From Gammaproteobacteria bacterium (GTDB lineage Bacteria; Pseudomonadota; Gammaproteobacteria; Tenderiales; Tenderiaceae): 6,422 bases of DNA. This document shows positions 1 to 6,422 of the stretch, piece by piece. The DNA lies in NCBI GenBank assembly GCA_027001525.1, contig JALTMR010000179.1, forward strand, positions 1 through 6,422. Reading direction: 5' to 3'. The notes below the pieces were generated by a model. That model was given only the letters and a program-made list of their open reading frames with translations, did not search any database and was not told the DNA's origin. Positions within the stretch are counted from its first letter, which is position 1, and the number at the start of each line of letters is the position of its first letter. The position numbers were made by a program, and so were the translations under genes.

Positions 1-1
1 G

Positions 2-73
2 TGTGTGAGTCACAGCCCGATGTCGCCCTTTGCGAGGCGAGCGGTGGTGGCTGACGCTCTGAAGGAGGTGTGA
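2..73 (+). CDS. Possible 3' end of an upstream gene, partial
   Basis: A frame open from the window edge ends in TGA at 71-73 and shares one base with the ATG of the next gene (TGATG), the usual arrangement for translationally coupled operon genes. It would encode about 23 residues ending ADALKEV, too little to recognise a family. The other two + frames stop at 52-54 and 60-62, so the upstream gene could instead end there. In mcp-cheR-cheD-cheB clusters the gene before the receptor is often cheW or another che gene; that is an expectation from context, not something read here. Confidence 0.3.
   Translation, partial: CVSHSPMSPFARRAVVADALKEV
62..69 (+). promoter_or_regulatory. Strong ribosome binding site of the MCP gene
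   Basis: AAGGAGGT is a full match to the anti-Shine-Dalgarno sequence of 16S rRNA. The GGAGG core ends four bases before the ATG at 73, but only one base before the in-frame GTG at 70. This favours ATG 73 as the start, giving 631 rather than 632 residues. It is by far the strongest ribosome binding site in the window. Confidence 0.8.
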
Positions 74-1968
74 TGTCAAAACCCGCACCCAAAAAGAAAC
101 TGGGCCACGACCCGCTCTCTGCCGTGCAACGGCCGGACGGCGACAAGGCCGCCAGACTGGGGGTCTACGCCTCGCTCGACGCGGCTGATCAACCCCCTGA
201 TGTGTCGCAGGAGCGTGTGGCAAAAACAGACGACGTTGCCTTCAGCCGCTTTCTCGACAACCTGCTCGATACGGTGGCACCTGACAGTGAGCAGAGCCCG
301 ACGGCGATGCGCGACCAGCAGGCGTCCGGTGAAGCGCGCAAAGCGCAGGGCGAAGCGCTCAGACGGATCAGCGGCACCCAGGCACGAGGAAAATCGGCCT
401 CTGCCAAGCGGCGAAAAAAACACGACCAGGCCGTTAGCTGGCGCGATCTTGGCGCGGGCTATGACGCCTTACTGACGCCCTTGGTGCTGGTGGATGAGCA
501 GTGGCAGGTTCAGACCGTCAACCGGGCGGCTGCCCAATGGTTTGCCAGCCGACAGGTCTCTGCCCGGCCCGGCGGTGGCTCCGTTCATGCGCTGTTTCGA
601 CCGCTGTGTGAAGGCAATGATCCTTTCGAGGGGCTCAGCCTGTTTCCCTGCCAGCGCGAATTCAGCACAGCGCAGGTGTGCTTACAGTTGGCCGTGAGTG
701 AGATCGTTGTTGAGACGCAGCGCAGGGGCTATCTGGTGCAGTGGCAGGATCACAGTGCCGCCCGGGCCAGCGCCCAGGCCCTGGCAGAGGCGGAGCATAA
801 ATACGCTGCAGCCGTGAAGCAGCTGGCCGCGATGGCACCGCCCCACGAGGCCGCTGCCGACCAGCAGAGCAAGCCAGCTCATGATGGTGAGGCTGGCCCG
901 CAGAGGCTGTCGCCAGAGGCATCGAGCGTCAGTGAGTTAAACGAGATCACCGCAGCGATTGAGCAGACGTGCCGGCAGATCGCCCAGGGTCAGGCCGGCC
1001 ACACTGAACACAGTACGGAGCAGCAGCCGGCGCCGACAGACGCCGTGGCCGTGGTGGTTCAACAACTTGAACGCATCGCCGCCGTGGTGAGTGAAAATAT
1101 TGCCGCTTTACAGTCAAGGATCGAGCCTGAAGCCGCCCTGGAAAGCGGGGCAGATGCCAACCGCTGGCAGCAGCTGGCGGCGTTGATCGGGCAGGTGCTG
1201 GTGGAGAAAGATCAAACCGCCCGTGGTTACTCTCGTGCGGAAAAGGTCGTGGGGAGAGTGAATGCGTCCCTTCTGAAAAACGTTGCCGGGTTGAAGTCTG
1301 GCCTGGCGTCACAAACGGATCAAACCTCGGCGGCAGTGACCGCGGTGCGCGCCGGGCAGGCAAAGCGCACCGCCCTGAACGGCCTGGTGAGTGATCTGGG
1401 CCCGCAGGTGGAGACGGCCTACGCGGGCGTCCGGAAGAACTCGCAGCAGCTGCGCGCCATCTTCGAACAGGTGGGCGGAGCGGCTGAGCTGTCAGAAGAG
1501 ATAGACACCATTGCCACCGTGATCAACGAAATCTCCTTTCAGACCAATTTGCTGGCTCTTAACGCCGCCGTCGAGGCCGCACGCGCCGGTGAGGCGGGCC
1601 GCAGTTTTGCCGTGGTGGCTGCCGAGGTGAGAAACCTGTCGCAAAAAAGTGCCCGCGCCGCCAAAGATATTAAAGCCGTGCTGGTGAGAAATGAGGATAA
1701 GGAGAAGCGTCAGGCGCAGTGCTTCAACGACGCCTTCTCATCCTTTGATGAGACCGAAAGTGCGGTGAAAGCGCTGCTCTCTCAGTATCGCAATGTGGAT
1801 CGTGAGCTAAGCGCGCCGGTGTCGGAAGAGAGCGCTGCGATCAGCCTGCTGGAGGCGATACAGAATAGCAACGGCGGCAACGCCGACACGGTGTGTCAGT
1901 TGGAGCGGTTACAGGCCCGGCTTCAGCGATACATCGATCGAGCCGATGTGACACCTGACAGAAATTAG
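73..1968 (+). CDS. Soluble methyl-accepting chemotaxis protein with PAS-like domain
   Basis: Chemoreceptor of 631 residues that would control CheA kinase through CheW. I see no transmembrane segment or signal peptide, so it should be cytoplasmic. Residues 1-125 are charged and probably disordered (KKKLGHDPL near the start, KRRKKHD near the end). Residues about 130-227 look like a PAS domain, from [15 protein letters not shown] to [11 protein letters not shown]. Helical stretches separated by Pro/Gln-rich linkers follow (about 237-353), then a long helix to 475. The signalling hairpin tip is nearly canonical: [21 protein letters not shown] at 487-507, then [19 protein letters not shown]. Outside the tip the sequence is divergent. 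Candidate methylation sites are TDQTSAA (Q417) and SEESAA (E585/E586). The C terminus, TPDRN, is not a CheR-binding pentapeptide. Its place directly before cheR, cheD and cheB resembles the Aer2/McpB receptor of the Pseudomonas aeruginosa Che2 cluster, but no haem-binding PAS can be claimed. The ligand is unknown. Confidence 0.88.
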   Translation: MSKPAPKKKLGHDPLSAVQRPDGDKAARLGVYASLDAADQPPDVSQERVAKTDDVAFSRFLDNLLDTVAPDSEQSPTAMRDQQASGEARKAQGEALRRISGTQARGKSASAKRRKKHDQAVSWRDLGAGYDALLTPLVLVDEQWQVQTVNRAAAQWFASRQVSARPGGGSVHALFRPLCEGNDPFEGLSLFPCQREFSTAQVCLQLAVSEIVVETQRRGYLVQWQDHSAARASAQALAEAEHKYAAAVKQLAAMAPPHEAAADQQSKPAHDGEAGPQRLSPEASSVSELNEITAAIEQTCRQIAQGQAGHTEHSTEQQPAPTDAVAVVVQQLERIAAVVSENIAALQSRIEPEAALESGADANRWQQLAALIGQVLVEKDQTARGYSRAEKVVGRVNASLLKNVAGLKSGLASQTDQTSAAVTAVRAGQAKRTALNGLVSDLGPQVETAYAGVRKNSQQLRAIFEQVGGAAELSEEIDTIATVINEISFQTNLLALNAAVEAARAGEAGRSFAVVAAEVRNLSQKSARAAKDIKAVLVRNEDKEKRQAQCFNDAFSSFDETESAVKALLSQYRNVDRELSAPVSEESAAISLLEAIQNSNGGNADTVCQLERLQARLQRYIDRADVTPDRN

Positions 1969-2008
1969 ACGTGCCTGCTGAACAATAAATAATAACCGGA
2001 CCAGGGAT

Positions 2009-2839
2009 ATGGCAACTGAATTTGTACTCACGGATACAGACTTTAATACCATTCGCAAACTTGTTTATGACCACACGGGCATCAACCTGTCGTCGGGCAA
2101 GAAGGATATGATCTACAGCCGCCTGACGCGGCGCCTGCGTCAGTTGGGGTTGAGCAAGTTCAAGGAGTATCTGGCGCTGCTGGATGAGGAAGGCAATGAT
2201 GAAATTGGTAACTTCATCAACTCCGTGACCACCAATCTCACCTCGTTTTTCCGCGAGATGCACCACTTCGAGCACCTGAAAAACGAGCTGCTCCCCCTGC
2301 TGATGAAGATCCGCGCAGACGAACGCCAGATTCGCATCTGGTCGGCCGGTTGTTCCACCGGAGAAGAGCCTTACAGCATTGCCATGATCGTCAAAGAGAC
2401 CATTCCCGATGCCGCCGGCTGGGATGTGCGTATTCTGGCCACCGATCTGGACACCAATGTGCTGGAGACGGCCAGCCGGGGCGTCTACGCCGAAGATCGT
2501 CTCAACGGCGTGCCTCAGGACAAACTCAAACGCTGGTTTAAAAAGGGCAAGGGGGCGTCCGCCGGCAAGGTGAGAATTCACCAGGATCTGCGCGACATGA
2601 TCATCTTCAAACAGCTCAACCTGATGCAGAAGTGGCCGGTGAAACCGGGCGTCGATATCCTCTTCTGCCGCAACGTGGTGATCTACTTCGACAAGCCCAC
2701 GCAGTCGGTGCTGTTTGACCGCTATGCCAATATTCTGGCCGATCACGGCCGCATGTTTATTGGCCACTCCGAGACGCTTTATAAAGTGTGTGACCGTTTC
2801 GATCTGCTCGGTCACACGGTCTACAAGAAAAAGTGCTGA
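2009..2839 (+). CDS. cheR: Chemotaxis protein methyltransferase CheR
   Basis: Transfers methyl groups from S-adenosylmethionine to glutamates of chemoreceptors in the cytoplasm. The 276 residues match the usual CheR length. An N-terminal helical domain (about 8-65, with GINLSSGKKDMIYSRL) precedes the catalytic domain. Signatures are NLTSFFRE at 76-83, the SAM-binding WSAGCSTGEEPYS from 111, the acidic ATDLD at 144-148, CRNVVIYF at 220-227 and GHSETL near the end. The beta-subdomain loop G180-KGASA-G186 aligns without a gap to the GTGPHEG loop of E. coli CheR, recalled from memory. That is the loop length of CheRs that dock on receptor pentapeptides. It starts 40 bases after the MCP stop. The ribosome binding site is weak: GGA at 1998-2000 is well spaced, and a GGGA lies too close to the ATG. 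The start is supported by the normal N terminus of the family. Confidence 0.97.
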   Translation: MATEFVLTDTDFNTIRKLVYDHTGINLSSGKKDMIYSRLTRRLRQLGLSKFKEYLALLDEEGNDEIGNFINSVTTNLTSFFREMHHFEHLKNELLPLLMKIRADERQIRIWSAGCSTGEEPYSIAMIVKETIPDAAGWDVRILATDLDTNVLETASRGVYAEDRLNGVPQDKLKRWFKKGKGASAGKVRIHQDLRDMIIFKQLNLMQKWPVKPGVDILFCRNVVIYFDKPTQSVLFDRYANILADHGRMFIGHSETLYKVCDRFDLLGHTVYKKKC

Positions 2840-2877
2840 GTCGTGTCGATGAATAAATCCAATGGACGGGTGTGACG

Positions 2878-3516
2878 ATGGTTGCCGAACAAGGTAAACA
2901 ACCCAAGCCGCTAAAAGGCTTTACGCATATAAAACGCTACTGGGACAAGACCCACGGCCAGTACGCCGCAAAAATTCTCCCCGGGGAGTTTTATGTCACC
3001 ACGCACGACGAGATGATCGTCACCGTGCTCGGCTCCTGCATCTCTGCCTGTGTGCGGGACAAGGTGTTTGGCATCGGTGGCATGAACCATTTTATGTTAC
3101 CGATGGGGGATAACCAGGCCCCGAAAGACCCCGCCAGCAAGTGGTCCAGCGAGGCGACCCGTTATGGCAACTTCGCCATGGAGGCGCTGATTAACGAGGT
3201 GCTGAAAAATGGCGGCCGGCGGGAGAACCTGGAGTTCAAGGTCTTTGGTGGCGGCCGCATTCTGGAGAGTACCACCGATGTCGGGGACAAAAATATTCAG
3301 TTCGTGCGCGACTTTATTCGCACCGAAGGGTTGAAGCTGATTGCCGAGGATCTGGGCGACATCTATCCGCGCAAGGTGCACTACTTTCCGGTGACGGGGA
3401 AGGTGAAAATGAAGAAGCTCAGAGCCCTGCATAACAACACGGTTGTTGAACGCGAGAAACGCTACATCGACTCGCTTCAAGGCGCGCCGATTGCGGGCGA
3501 AATTGATCTGTTTTAA
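2878..3516 (+). CDS. cheD: Chemoreceptor glutamine deamidase CheD
   Basis: Cytoplasmic deamidase that converts receptor glutamines to glutamates and so creates methylation sites. In Bacillus and Thermotoga it also binds CheC; no CheC is visible here. With 212 residues it is longer than Thermotoga CheD (about 157), as is common in proteobacteria, the extra length being at both ends. The catalytic cysteine is C54 in VTVLGSCISAC and the histidine is H71 in GGMNHFMLP. A Thr (T49) stands just before, at about the place of the third active-site residue. Other family signatures are YGNFAMEALIN, KVFGGGRI and the NIQFVRDF segment. I chose ATG 2878 because GGGTG at 2868-2872 is better spaced for it; the in-frame GTG at 2872 would add two residues. 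It lies 38 bases after cheR and 16 bases before cheB, inside one adaptation operon. Confidence 0.96.
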   Translation: MVAEQGKQPKPLKGFTHIKRYWDKTHGQYAAKILPGEFYVTTHDEMIVTVLGSCISACVRDKVFGIGGMNHFMLPMGDNQAPKDPASKWSSEATRYGNFAMEALINEVLKNGGRRENLEFKVFGGGRILESTTDVGDKNIQFVRDFIRTEGLKLIAEDLGDIYPRKVHYFPVTGKVKMKKLRALHNNTVVEREKRYIDSLQGAPIAGEIDLF

Positions 3517-3532
3517 CGGAAGGTGTTAACCC

Positions 3533-4612
3533 ATGGCAGAGAAGATAAAGGTTCTGGTTGTCGATGATTCGGCGTTGGTGAGAAAGCTGCTGACGGAGAT
3601 TCTGGCCGATCACCCCGAGATCGAGGTGGTGGGCGTGGCCCAGGATCCCTTCATCGCCCGCGACAAGATCAAGCAGCTGAACCCCGACGTGCTGACGCTG
3701 GATGTGGAGATGCCGCGCATGGACGGGCTGACCTTTTTGCGCAACCTGATGCGTCTGCGTCCCATGCCGGTGGTGATGATCTCATCGTTGACCGAGCGAG
3801 GGGCCGATGTGACGTTGCAGGCGCTGGAGTCCGGCGCGATCGATTTCGTCACCAAGCCCAAGATCGGCCTGGGCGAGGGGATGGACGAATACAAGGAAGA
3901 GATTGTTGCCAAGATCAAGGTGGCTGCCGGTGCGGCCAATCGGGTCAAGGCGCTGAAGGGGCTGTCGGAACTCGATGTGGCACCGAAACTGTCAGCCGAT
4001 GCAGTGCTTGGGCAGCGCAAGCCAAAACACTACCAGACCACCGACAAGATTATCGCCATTGGTGCCTCTACCGGCGGCACCGAGGCGATCAAGGACGTGT
4101 TGGTCAACCTGCCGCCGGACATGCCCGGCATCGTCATCGCCCAGCACATTCCCGCCGGTTTCAGCAAAGCCTTTGCCCAGCGGATGGACAAGATGTCAGC
4201 GCTGACCGTTTTCGAGGCGGAAGATGGCCAGCAGATTCTGCCCGGCCACGTCTATATCGCCCCCGGTGATGCCCACTTGCTGATGGTGCGTGACGGGGCC
4301 AAGTACCGTTGTCAGCTCAGTGATGGCCCTGCAGTGAATCGGCACAAGCCCTCCGTTGATGTGCTCTTCAGGTCAGTGGCCCAACATGCCGGGCCCAACG
4401 CCAGCGGCACCATCCTCACCGGCATGGGGGACGACGGCGCGAAGGGCCTGCTGGAGATGAAACAGGCCGGTGCCATCACCCTCGCCCAGGACGAAAAAAC
4501 CAGCGTCGTGTGGGGCATGCCCGGTGAGGCCGTCAAAGCCGGTGGTGTGGATGAGATTCTGCCGCTAAACAAAGTGGCCATGCGTTTGGTGGAGCTGGCC
4601 AGCCGGGGTTAG
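3533..4612 (+). CDS. cheB: Protein-glutamate methylesterase/glutamine deamidase CheB
   Basis: Response regulator enzyme that removes receptor methyl esters, and can deamidate glutamines, once phosphorylated by CheA. Its 359 residues are typical for the family. The receiver domain (about 5-125) has the acidic pair D11-D12, phosphoacceptor D57 in [13 protein letters not shown]84 in VMISSL and K108 in FVTKPK. A linker of about 40 residues follows. The methylesterase domain (about 170-355) carries the catalytic triad: S179 in GASTGG, H205 in AQHIP and D301 in GMGDDG. All key residues are present, so the enzyme should be active. The start has a good ribosome binding site, GGAAGGTG at 3518-3525, seven bases upstream. 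It is the last gene of the che run. No hairpin with a T tract follows, so I cannot show where its transcript ends. Confidence 0.97.
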   Translation: MAEKIKVLVVDDSALVRKLLTEILADHPEIEVVGVAQDPFIARDKIKQLNPDVLTLDVEMPRMDGLTFLRNLMRLRPMPVVMISSLTERGADVTLQALESGAIDFVTKPKIGLGEGMDEYKEEIVAKIKVAAGAANRVKALKGLSELDVAPKLSADAVLGQRKPKHYQTTDKIIAIGASTGGTEAIKDVLVNLPPDMPGIVIAQHIPAGFSKAFAQRMDKMSALTVFEAEDGQQILPGHVYIAPGDAHLLMVRDGAKYRCQLSDGPAVNRHKPSVDVLFRSVAQHAGPNASGTILTGMGDDGAKGLLEMKQAGAITLAQDEKTSVVWGMPGEAVKAGGVDEILPLNKVAMRLVELASRG

Positions 4613-4619
4613 GGGCTGT

Positions 4620-5045
4620 CTACCAGTTCGTGCCATCGTCATAGTCGAGCCAGTCGATCGTTGTCGGGTCCAGGGCGCTGTCGCTGTATTCGTAGATCCC
4701 TTCTGAACTGAACATTATGGCTCCATTGGTGTGGATCTACTGCCGGGTATAGATAATGATATGCCCATTCAGAAACGGTGTCGTATCTGGGTCGCTCCCC
4801 ACACCTCGTTCGCAGTAGATGTTGGCAGCACCTCTGTTGCACTCTATGTAGTAACCCTGCAGGGTGGTCGGTGCCGGGTAGGCCTCCGATTGGTCTGCCC
4901 CGAGTCCCCAAAAAACCGCTGCAGGGGGAACTGTGGCAACCAAAAAAGACAATGGGCTCTCCCGAGTCGGCCGCCGGTGAAGTTCAGCCTTAACTGATTC
5001 TCCGGCCTGTTGATTCGAATCTGGCACAACGGTTGCTGGTATCTC
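4620..5045 (-). pseudogene. Probable decayed antisense coding remnant between cheB and fliK
   Basis: The gap 4613-5072 has no convincing + strand gene. On the - strand one frame is open from 5045 down to an amber stop at 4739-4737, and the same frame continues for 38 codons to TAG at 4622-4620. The downstream piece reads like protein (it includes IYEYSDSALD and DWLDYDDGTNW) and about 28 of its 38 codons end in G or C by hand count. The piece just upstream contains GYYIECNRGAANIYCERG with two cysteines. The part above about 4900 is less protein-like; a second - strand frame from 5074 (MGYAWLLIAERYQQPLCQIR) looks as plausible there. Two six-A runs (4910-4915, 4942-4947) could be the site of a one-base frameshift joining the two. 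I do not recognise a family. It could be a relic gene, or a chance open frame with one stop. It converges on cheB with seven bases between the stops. Confidence 0.4.
5022..5037 (+). promoter_or_regulatory. Sigma-54 (RpoN) promoter of fliK
   Basis: TGGCAC, five bases (AACGG), then TTGCT is an exact fit to the sigma-54 consensus TGGCAC-N5-TTGCW. The invariant GG (5023-5024) and GC (5035-5036) are 12 bases apart, as required. Transcription would begin near 5048, giving a leader of about 25 bases before the fliK ATG at 5073. RpoN-dependent flagellar genes need an activator of the FleQ/FlrA/FlrC type in polarly flagellated gammaproteobacteria; I did not identify its upstream binding site. Confidence 0.85.
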
Positions 5046-5072
5046 TCAGCGATCAATAACCAGGCATAGCCC

Positions 5073-6329
5073 ATGAACTCTCAAGCAATTCTGTCGAGCC
5101 CGTTGCCGGGGGTATCGACTACCGGCAAGGCGGAGCGCAGCGCCACTGGCAGCCCGTCTTCCAGTGCTGAAAATATCGATAATAGTTTGTTTTCAAACGA
5201 ATTTAATTCCGCGCTGGAGGATGAGGGCGAGATGTCTGCGGCCGCCGCAGCAGTGGCTGGTGAGGATGCTGGTGCCGATAGTGGTGCCGAGCCGGTGATA
5301 CCCGCCGATGGGCAATCCCTTGCCGCAGACGGCAGCGAACTTCCCTTGTTAACGGCAGCAGAACAGCAGCAGGCTGCCGCCGCGGTGGCGGGGGATGAGT
5401 CAACGGCTGTGATGGCGGCTGACGCTACTTTGCCTGCGCAAGCCGCGGTCGGGGCGCTTAATCCGCTGACGCCTGTGGCGCTCACCGCTGCTGTGGTGGC
5501 CGAAATGGCTGCACGTCAGCCCCAGGCCGCAGGCCCTGTGGTGGTCAATGGTGGCAGCAATGGCCAACCAGTGGCGCAAAATCCGGCTGCCAATATCGCC
5601 GCCAGCGGGGATGTGCTGGTGGCGGCAGATGCCGTTGAGTCGGTCATCGATAAATCGGCCAAGCAGGATCAGCTCCTGGCCGAGCTGGGGCGCAACTTGC
5701 GCCAAAGCCTGGGGGCCGCCCGCAGCGGTGACGCCGCAGCCACGCCGACGCCGGGCCAGTTCTCCCTCGATAGCGGTCTCTCCTCGTTCCAGATCGCCTC
5801 CGCTGCCGCTCGTGATAGCGCATCGGCATCCGCCAACACCGCCCTGCCCCGGTTTATGTCGACGATGGAGACGCCATTCAACGACCCTCGCTGGCAGGGG
5901 GACTTCAGCAACCGCGTGGCCCTGTTTGCCAAATCGGGCCTCCAGCAGGCGGAGATCAAGCTGAACCCGGCCCACCTGGGCCCCATCGACATCCGAATCA
6001 GCATGAACGACGAACAGCAGGCATCGATCACCTTTGTGGCAAAAAATGCCGCGGTGCGTGACGCCATCGAAGCAGGCATGCCACGTCTGCGGGAGATGTT
6101 GAACGGGCAGGGCATGGAGTTGGCTGACAGCGGTATTTCCGAACATGGCTTTAACGACCAGCGCGACCAGGCGGCCCGCCAGGAAGCGTTCAGTGGTCAC
6201 CCCGGCGACAGCGATCTGGCCCCCACTGAAGAGGATTCAGAAGGAACAGGGTTTGTGAGCGGCTTGCGGCCAGACGCCGAAGGCGTGATGCAGCCTAACG
6301 GGGCGAGGGCGGTGGACTACTACGCTTAA
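5073..6329 (+). CDS. fliK: Flagellar hook-length control protein FliK
   Basis: FliK is secreted during hook growth, acts as the length ruler, and then switches the flagellar type III export gate (FlhB) from hook to filament substrates. The 418 residues are close to Salmonella FliK (405). Residues 1-265 are low-complexity, rich in Ala, Ser and Gln, as expected of the poorly conserved ruler region, with a near-repeat AAAAVAGED (57-65) and AAAAVAGDE (101-109). The conserved C-terminal hook-length domain (Flg_hook family) spans about 272-355: PRWQGDFSNRVALFAKSGL, then the hallmark LNPAHLGPIDIRI at 297-309, then an amphipathic helix with MPRLREML. A hydrophilic, acidic tail of about 60 residues follows. 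The ribosome binding site is weak (AGG at 5062-5064), but this is the first ATG after the predicted sigma-54 start site. The function of the domain is well supported; the N-terminal half cannot be judged by motif. Confidence 0.93.
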   Translation: MNSQAILSSPLPGVSTTGKAERSATGSPSSSAENIDNSLFSNEFNSALEDEGEMSAAAAAVAGEDAGADSGAEPVIPADGQSLAADGSELPLLTAAEQQQAAAAVAGDESTAVMAADATLPAQAAVGALNPLTPVALTAAVVAEMAARQPQAAGPVVVNGGSNGQPVAQNPAANIAASGDVLVAADAVESVIDKSAKQDQLLAELGRNLRQSLGAARSGDAAATPTPGQFSLDSGLSSFQIASAAARDSASASANTALPRFMSTMETPFNDPRWQGDFSNRVALFAKSGLQQAEIKLNPAHLGPIDIRISMNDEQQASITFVAKNAAVRDAIEAGMPRLREMLNGQGMELADSGISEHGFNDQRDQAARQEAFSGHPGDSDLAPTEEDSEGTGFVSGLRPDAEGVMQPNGARAVDYYA

Positions 6330-6334
6330 GGAAC

Positions 6335-6422
6335 ATGGTTTATCAAGATCGCGGTCCAGCCCGCCTGGCCTCTCTGGCTAAATCTCACTGGCAGAGTCTC
6401 ATTGACCGAATAACTGCAGCAA
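6335..6422 (+). CDS. Possible start of a further gene, cut by the window edge
   Basis: An ATG six bases after the fliK stop opens a frame of 29 codons that runs off the window. It begins MVYQDRGPARLASLAKSH. AAGGA at 6328-6332 is a ribosome binding site candidate but only two bases from the ATG, closer than usual. Only about 11 of 28 codons after the ATG end in G or C by hand count, unlike the neighbouring genes. It does not begin like FliL, which often follows fliK. An alternative - strand frame entering from the edge and ending at 6328-6326 has higher GC at third positions. Either could be real, or neither. Confidence 0.28.
   Translation, partial: MVYQDRGPARLASLAKSHWQSLIDRITAA

Noticed and set aside
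1841..2815. Open frame of 324 codons on the - strand antisense to cheR
   Set aside because: It lies almost wholly over cheR, whose motifs are unmistakable, and its composition mirrors the GC-rich codons of cheR. No family signature is visible.
2849..2875. Eight-codon mini-frame MNKSNGRV before cheD
   Set aside because: No clear ribosome binding site and no attenuator structure. Short frames like this are common by chance.
4600..4618. Inverted repeat CAGCC/GGCTG around the cheB stop as a terminator
   Set aside because: The stem is only five pairs, the loop is nine bases, and no T tract follows on either strand.
4854..4865. Perfect 12-base palindrome ACCCTGCAGGGT in the cheB-fliK gap
   Set aside because: One or two such palindromes are expected by chance in a window this size, and it has no loop or T tract to suggest a terminator.
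4731..4997. Open frame of 88 codons on the + strand in the cheB-fliK gap
   Set aside because: Cys-, Arg- and Pro-rich, no recognisable family and no good ribosome binding site; the - strand frame has better coding character.
5273..5280. GCCGATAG resembling a sigma-28 (FliA) -10 element
   Set aside because: It lies inside fliK and has no TAAA-type -35 element at the right distance.
5400..6200. Open frame of 266 codons on the - strand antisense to fliK
   Set aside because: It overlaps the fliK ruler and hook-length domain. It is rich in Arg, His and Gly, as expected of a shadow of Ala-rich coding sequence.

Overview
The window is a chemotaxis adaptation cluster followed by a flagellar gene, all read on the + strand. 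The order is soluble methyl-accepting chemotaxis protein (MCP), cheR, cheD, cheB, a gap of about 460 bases, then fliK. The base composition is GC-rich with a strong G/C bias at third codon positions. The gene order mcp-cheR-cheD-cheB, a polar-flagellum style fliK and an RpoN (sigma-54) type promoter point to a motile gammaproteobacterium. I cannot name a genus from the sequence.

Layout: bases 1-73 probably hold the last codons of an upstream gene whose stop overlaps the MCP start (TGATG). The MCP (73-1968) has no membrane segment, an N-terminal charged tail, a PAS-like domain, long helices and a well conserved signalling tip. Next come cheR (2009-2839), cheD (2878-3516) and cheB (3533-4612), separated by only 16-40 bases, so they look like one operon that continues from upstream. 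Between cheB and fliK (4613-5072) the + strand holds no convincing gene. The - strand carries what looks like a decayed coding remnant, interrupted by an in-frame amber stop. At 5022-5037 there is a textbook sigma-54 promoter aimed at fliK (5073-6329). The last 88 bases may open another gene, but this is weak.

How the genes work together: the receptor feeds a CheA/CheW array that must lie outside the window. CheR methylates receptor glutamates; phosphorylated CheB removes methyl groups and deamidates; CheD deamidates receptor glutamines. Together they reset receptor sensitivity. FliK measures hook length and switches the flagellar export apparatus, so it belongs to flagellum assembly rather than sensing, and its own RpoN promoter fits that separation.

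No novel defence, mobile or CRISPR system is visible. The points most worth a second look are the sigma-54 promoter, the antisense gene remnant, the divergent soluble receptor, and the mismatch between a CheR of the pentapeptide-binding type and a local receptor with no such pentapeptide.
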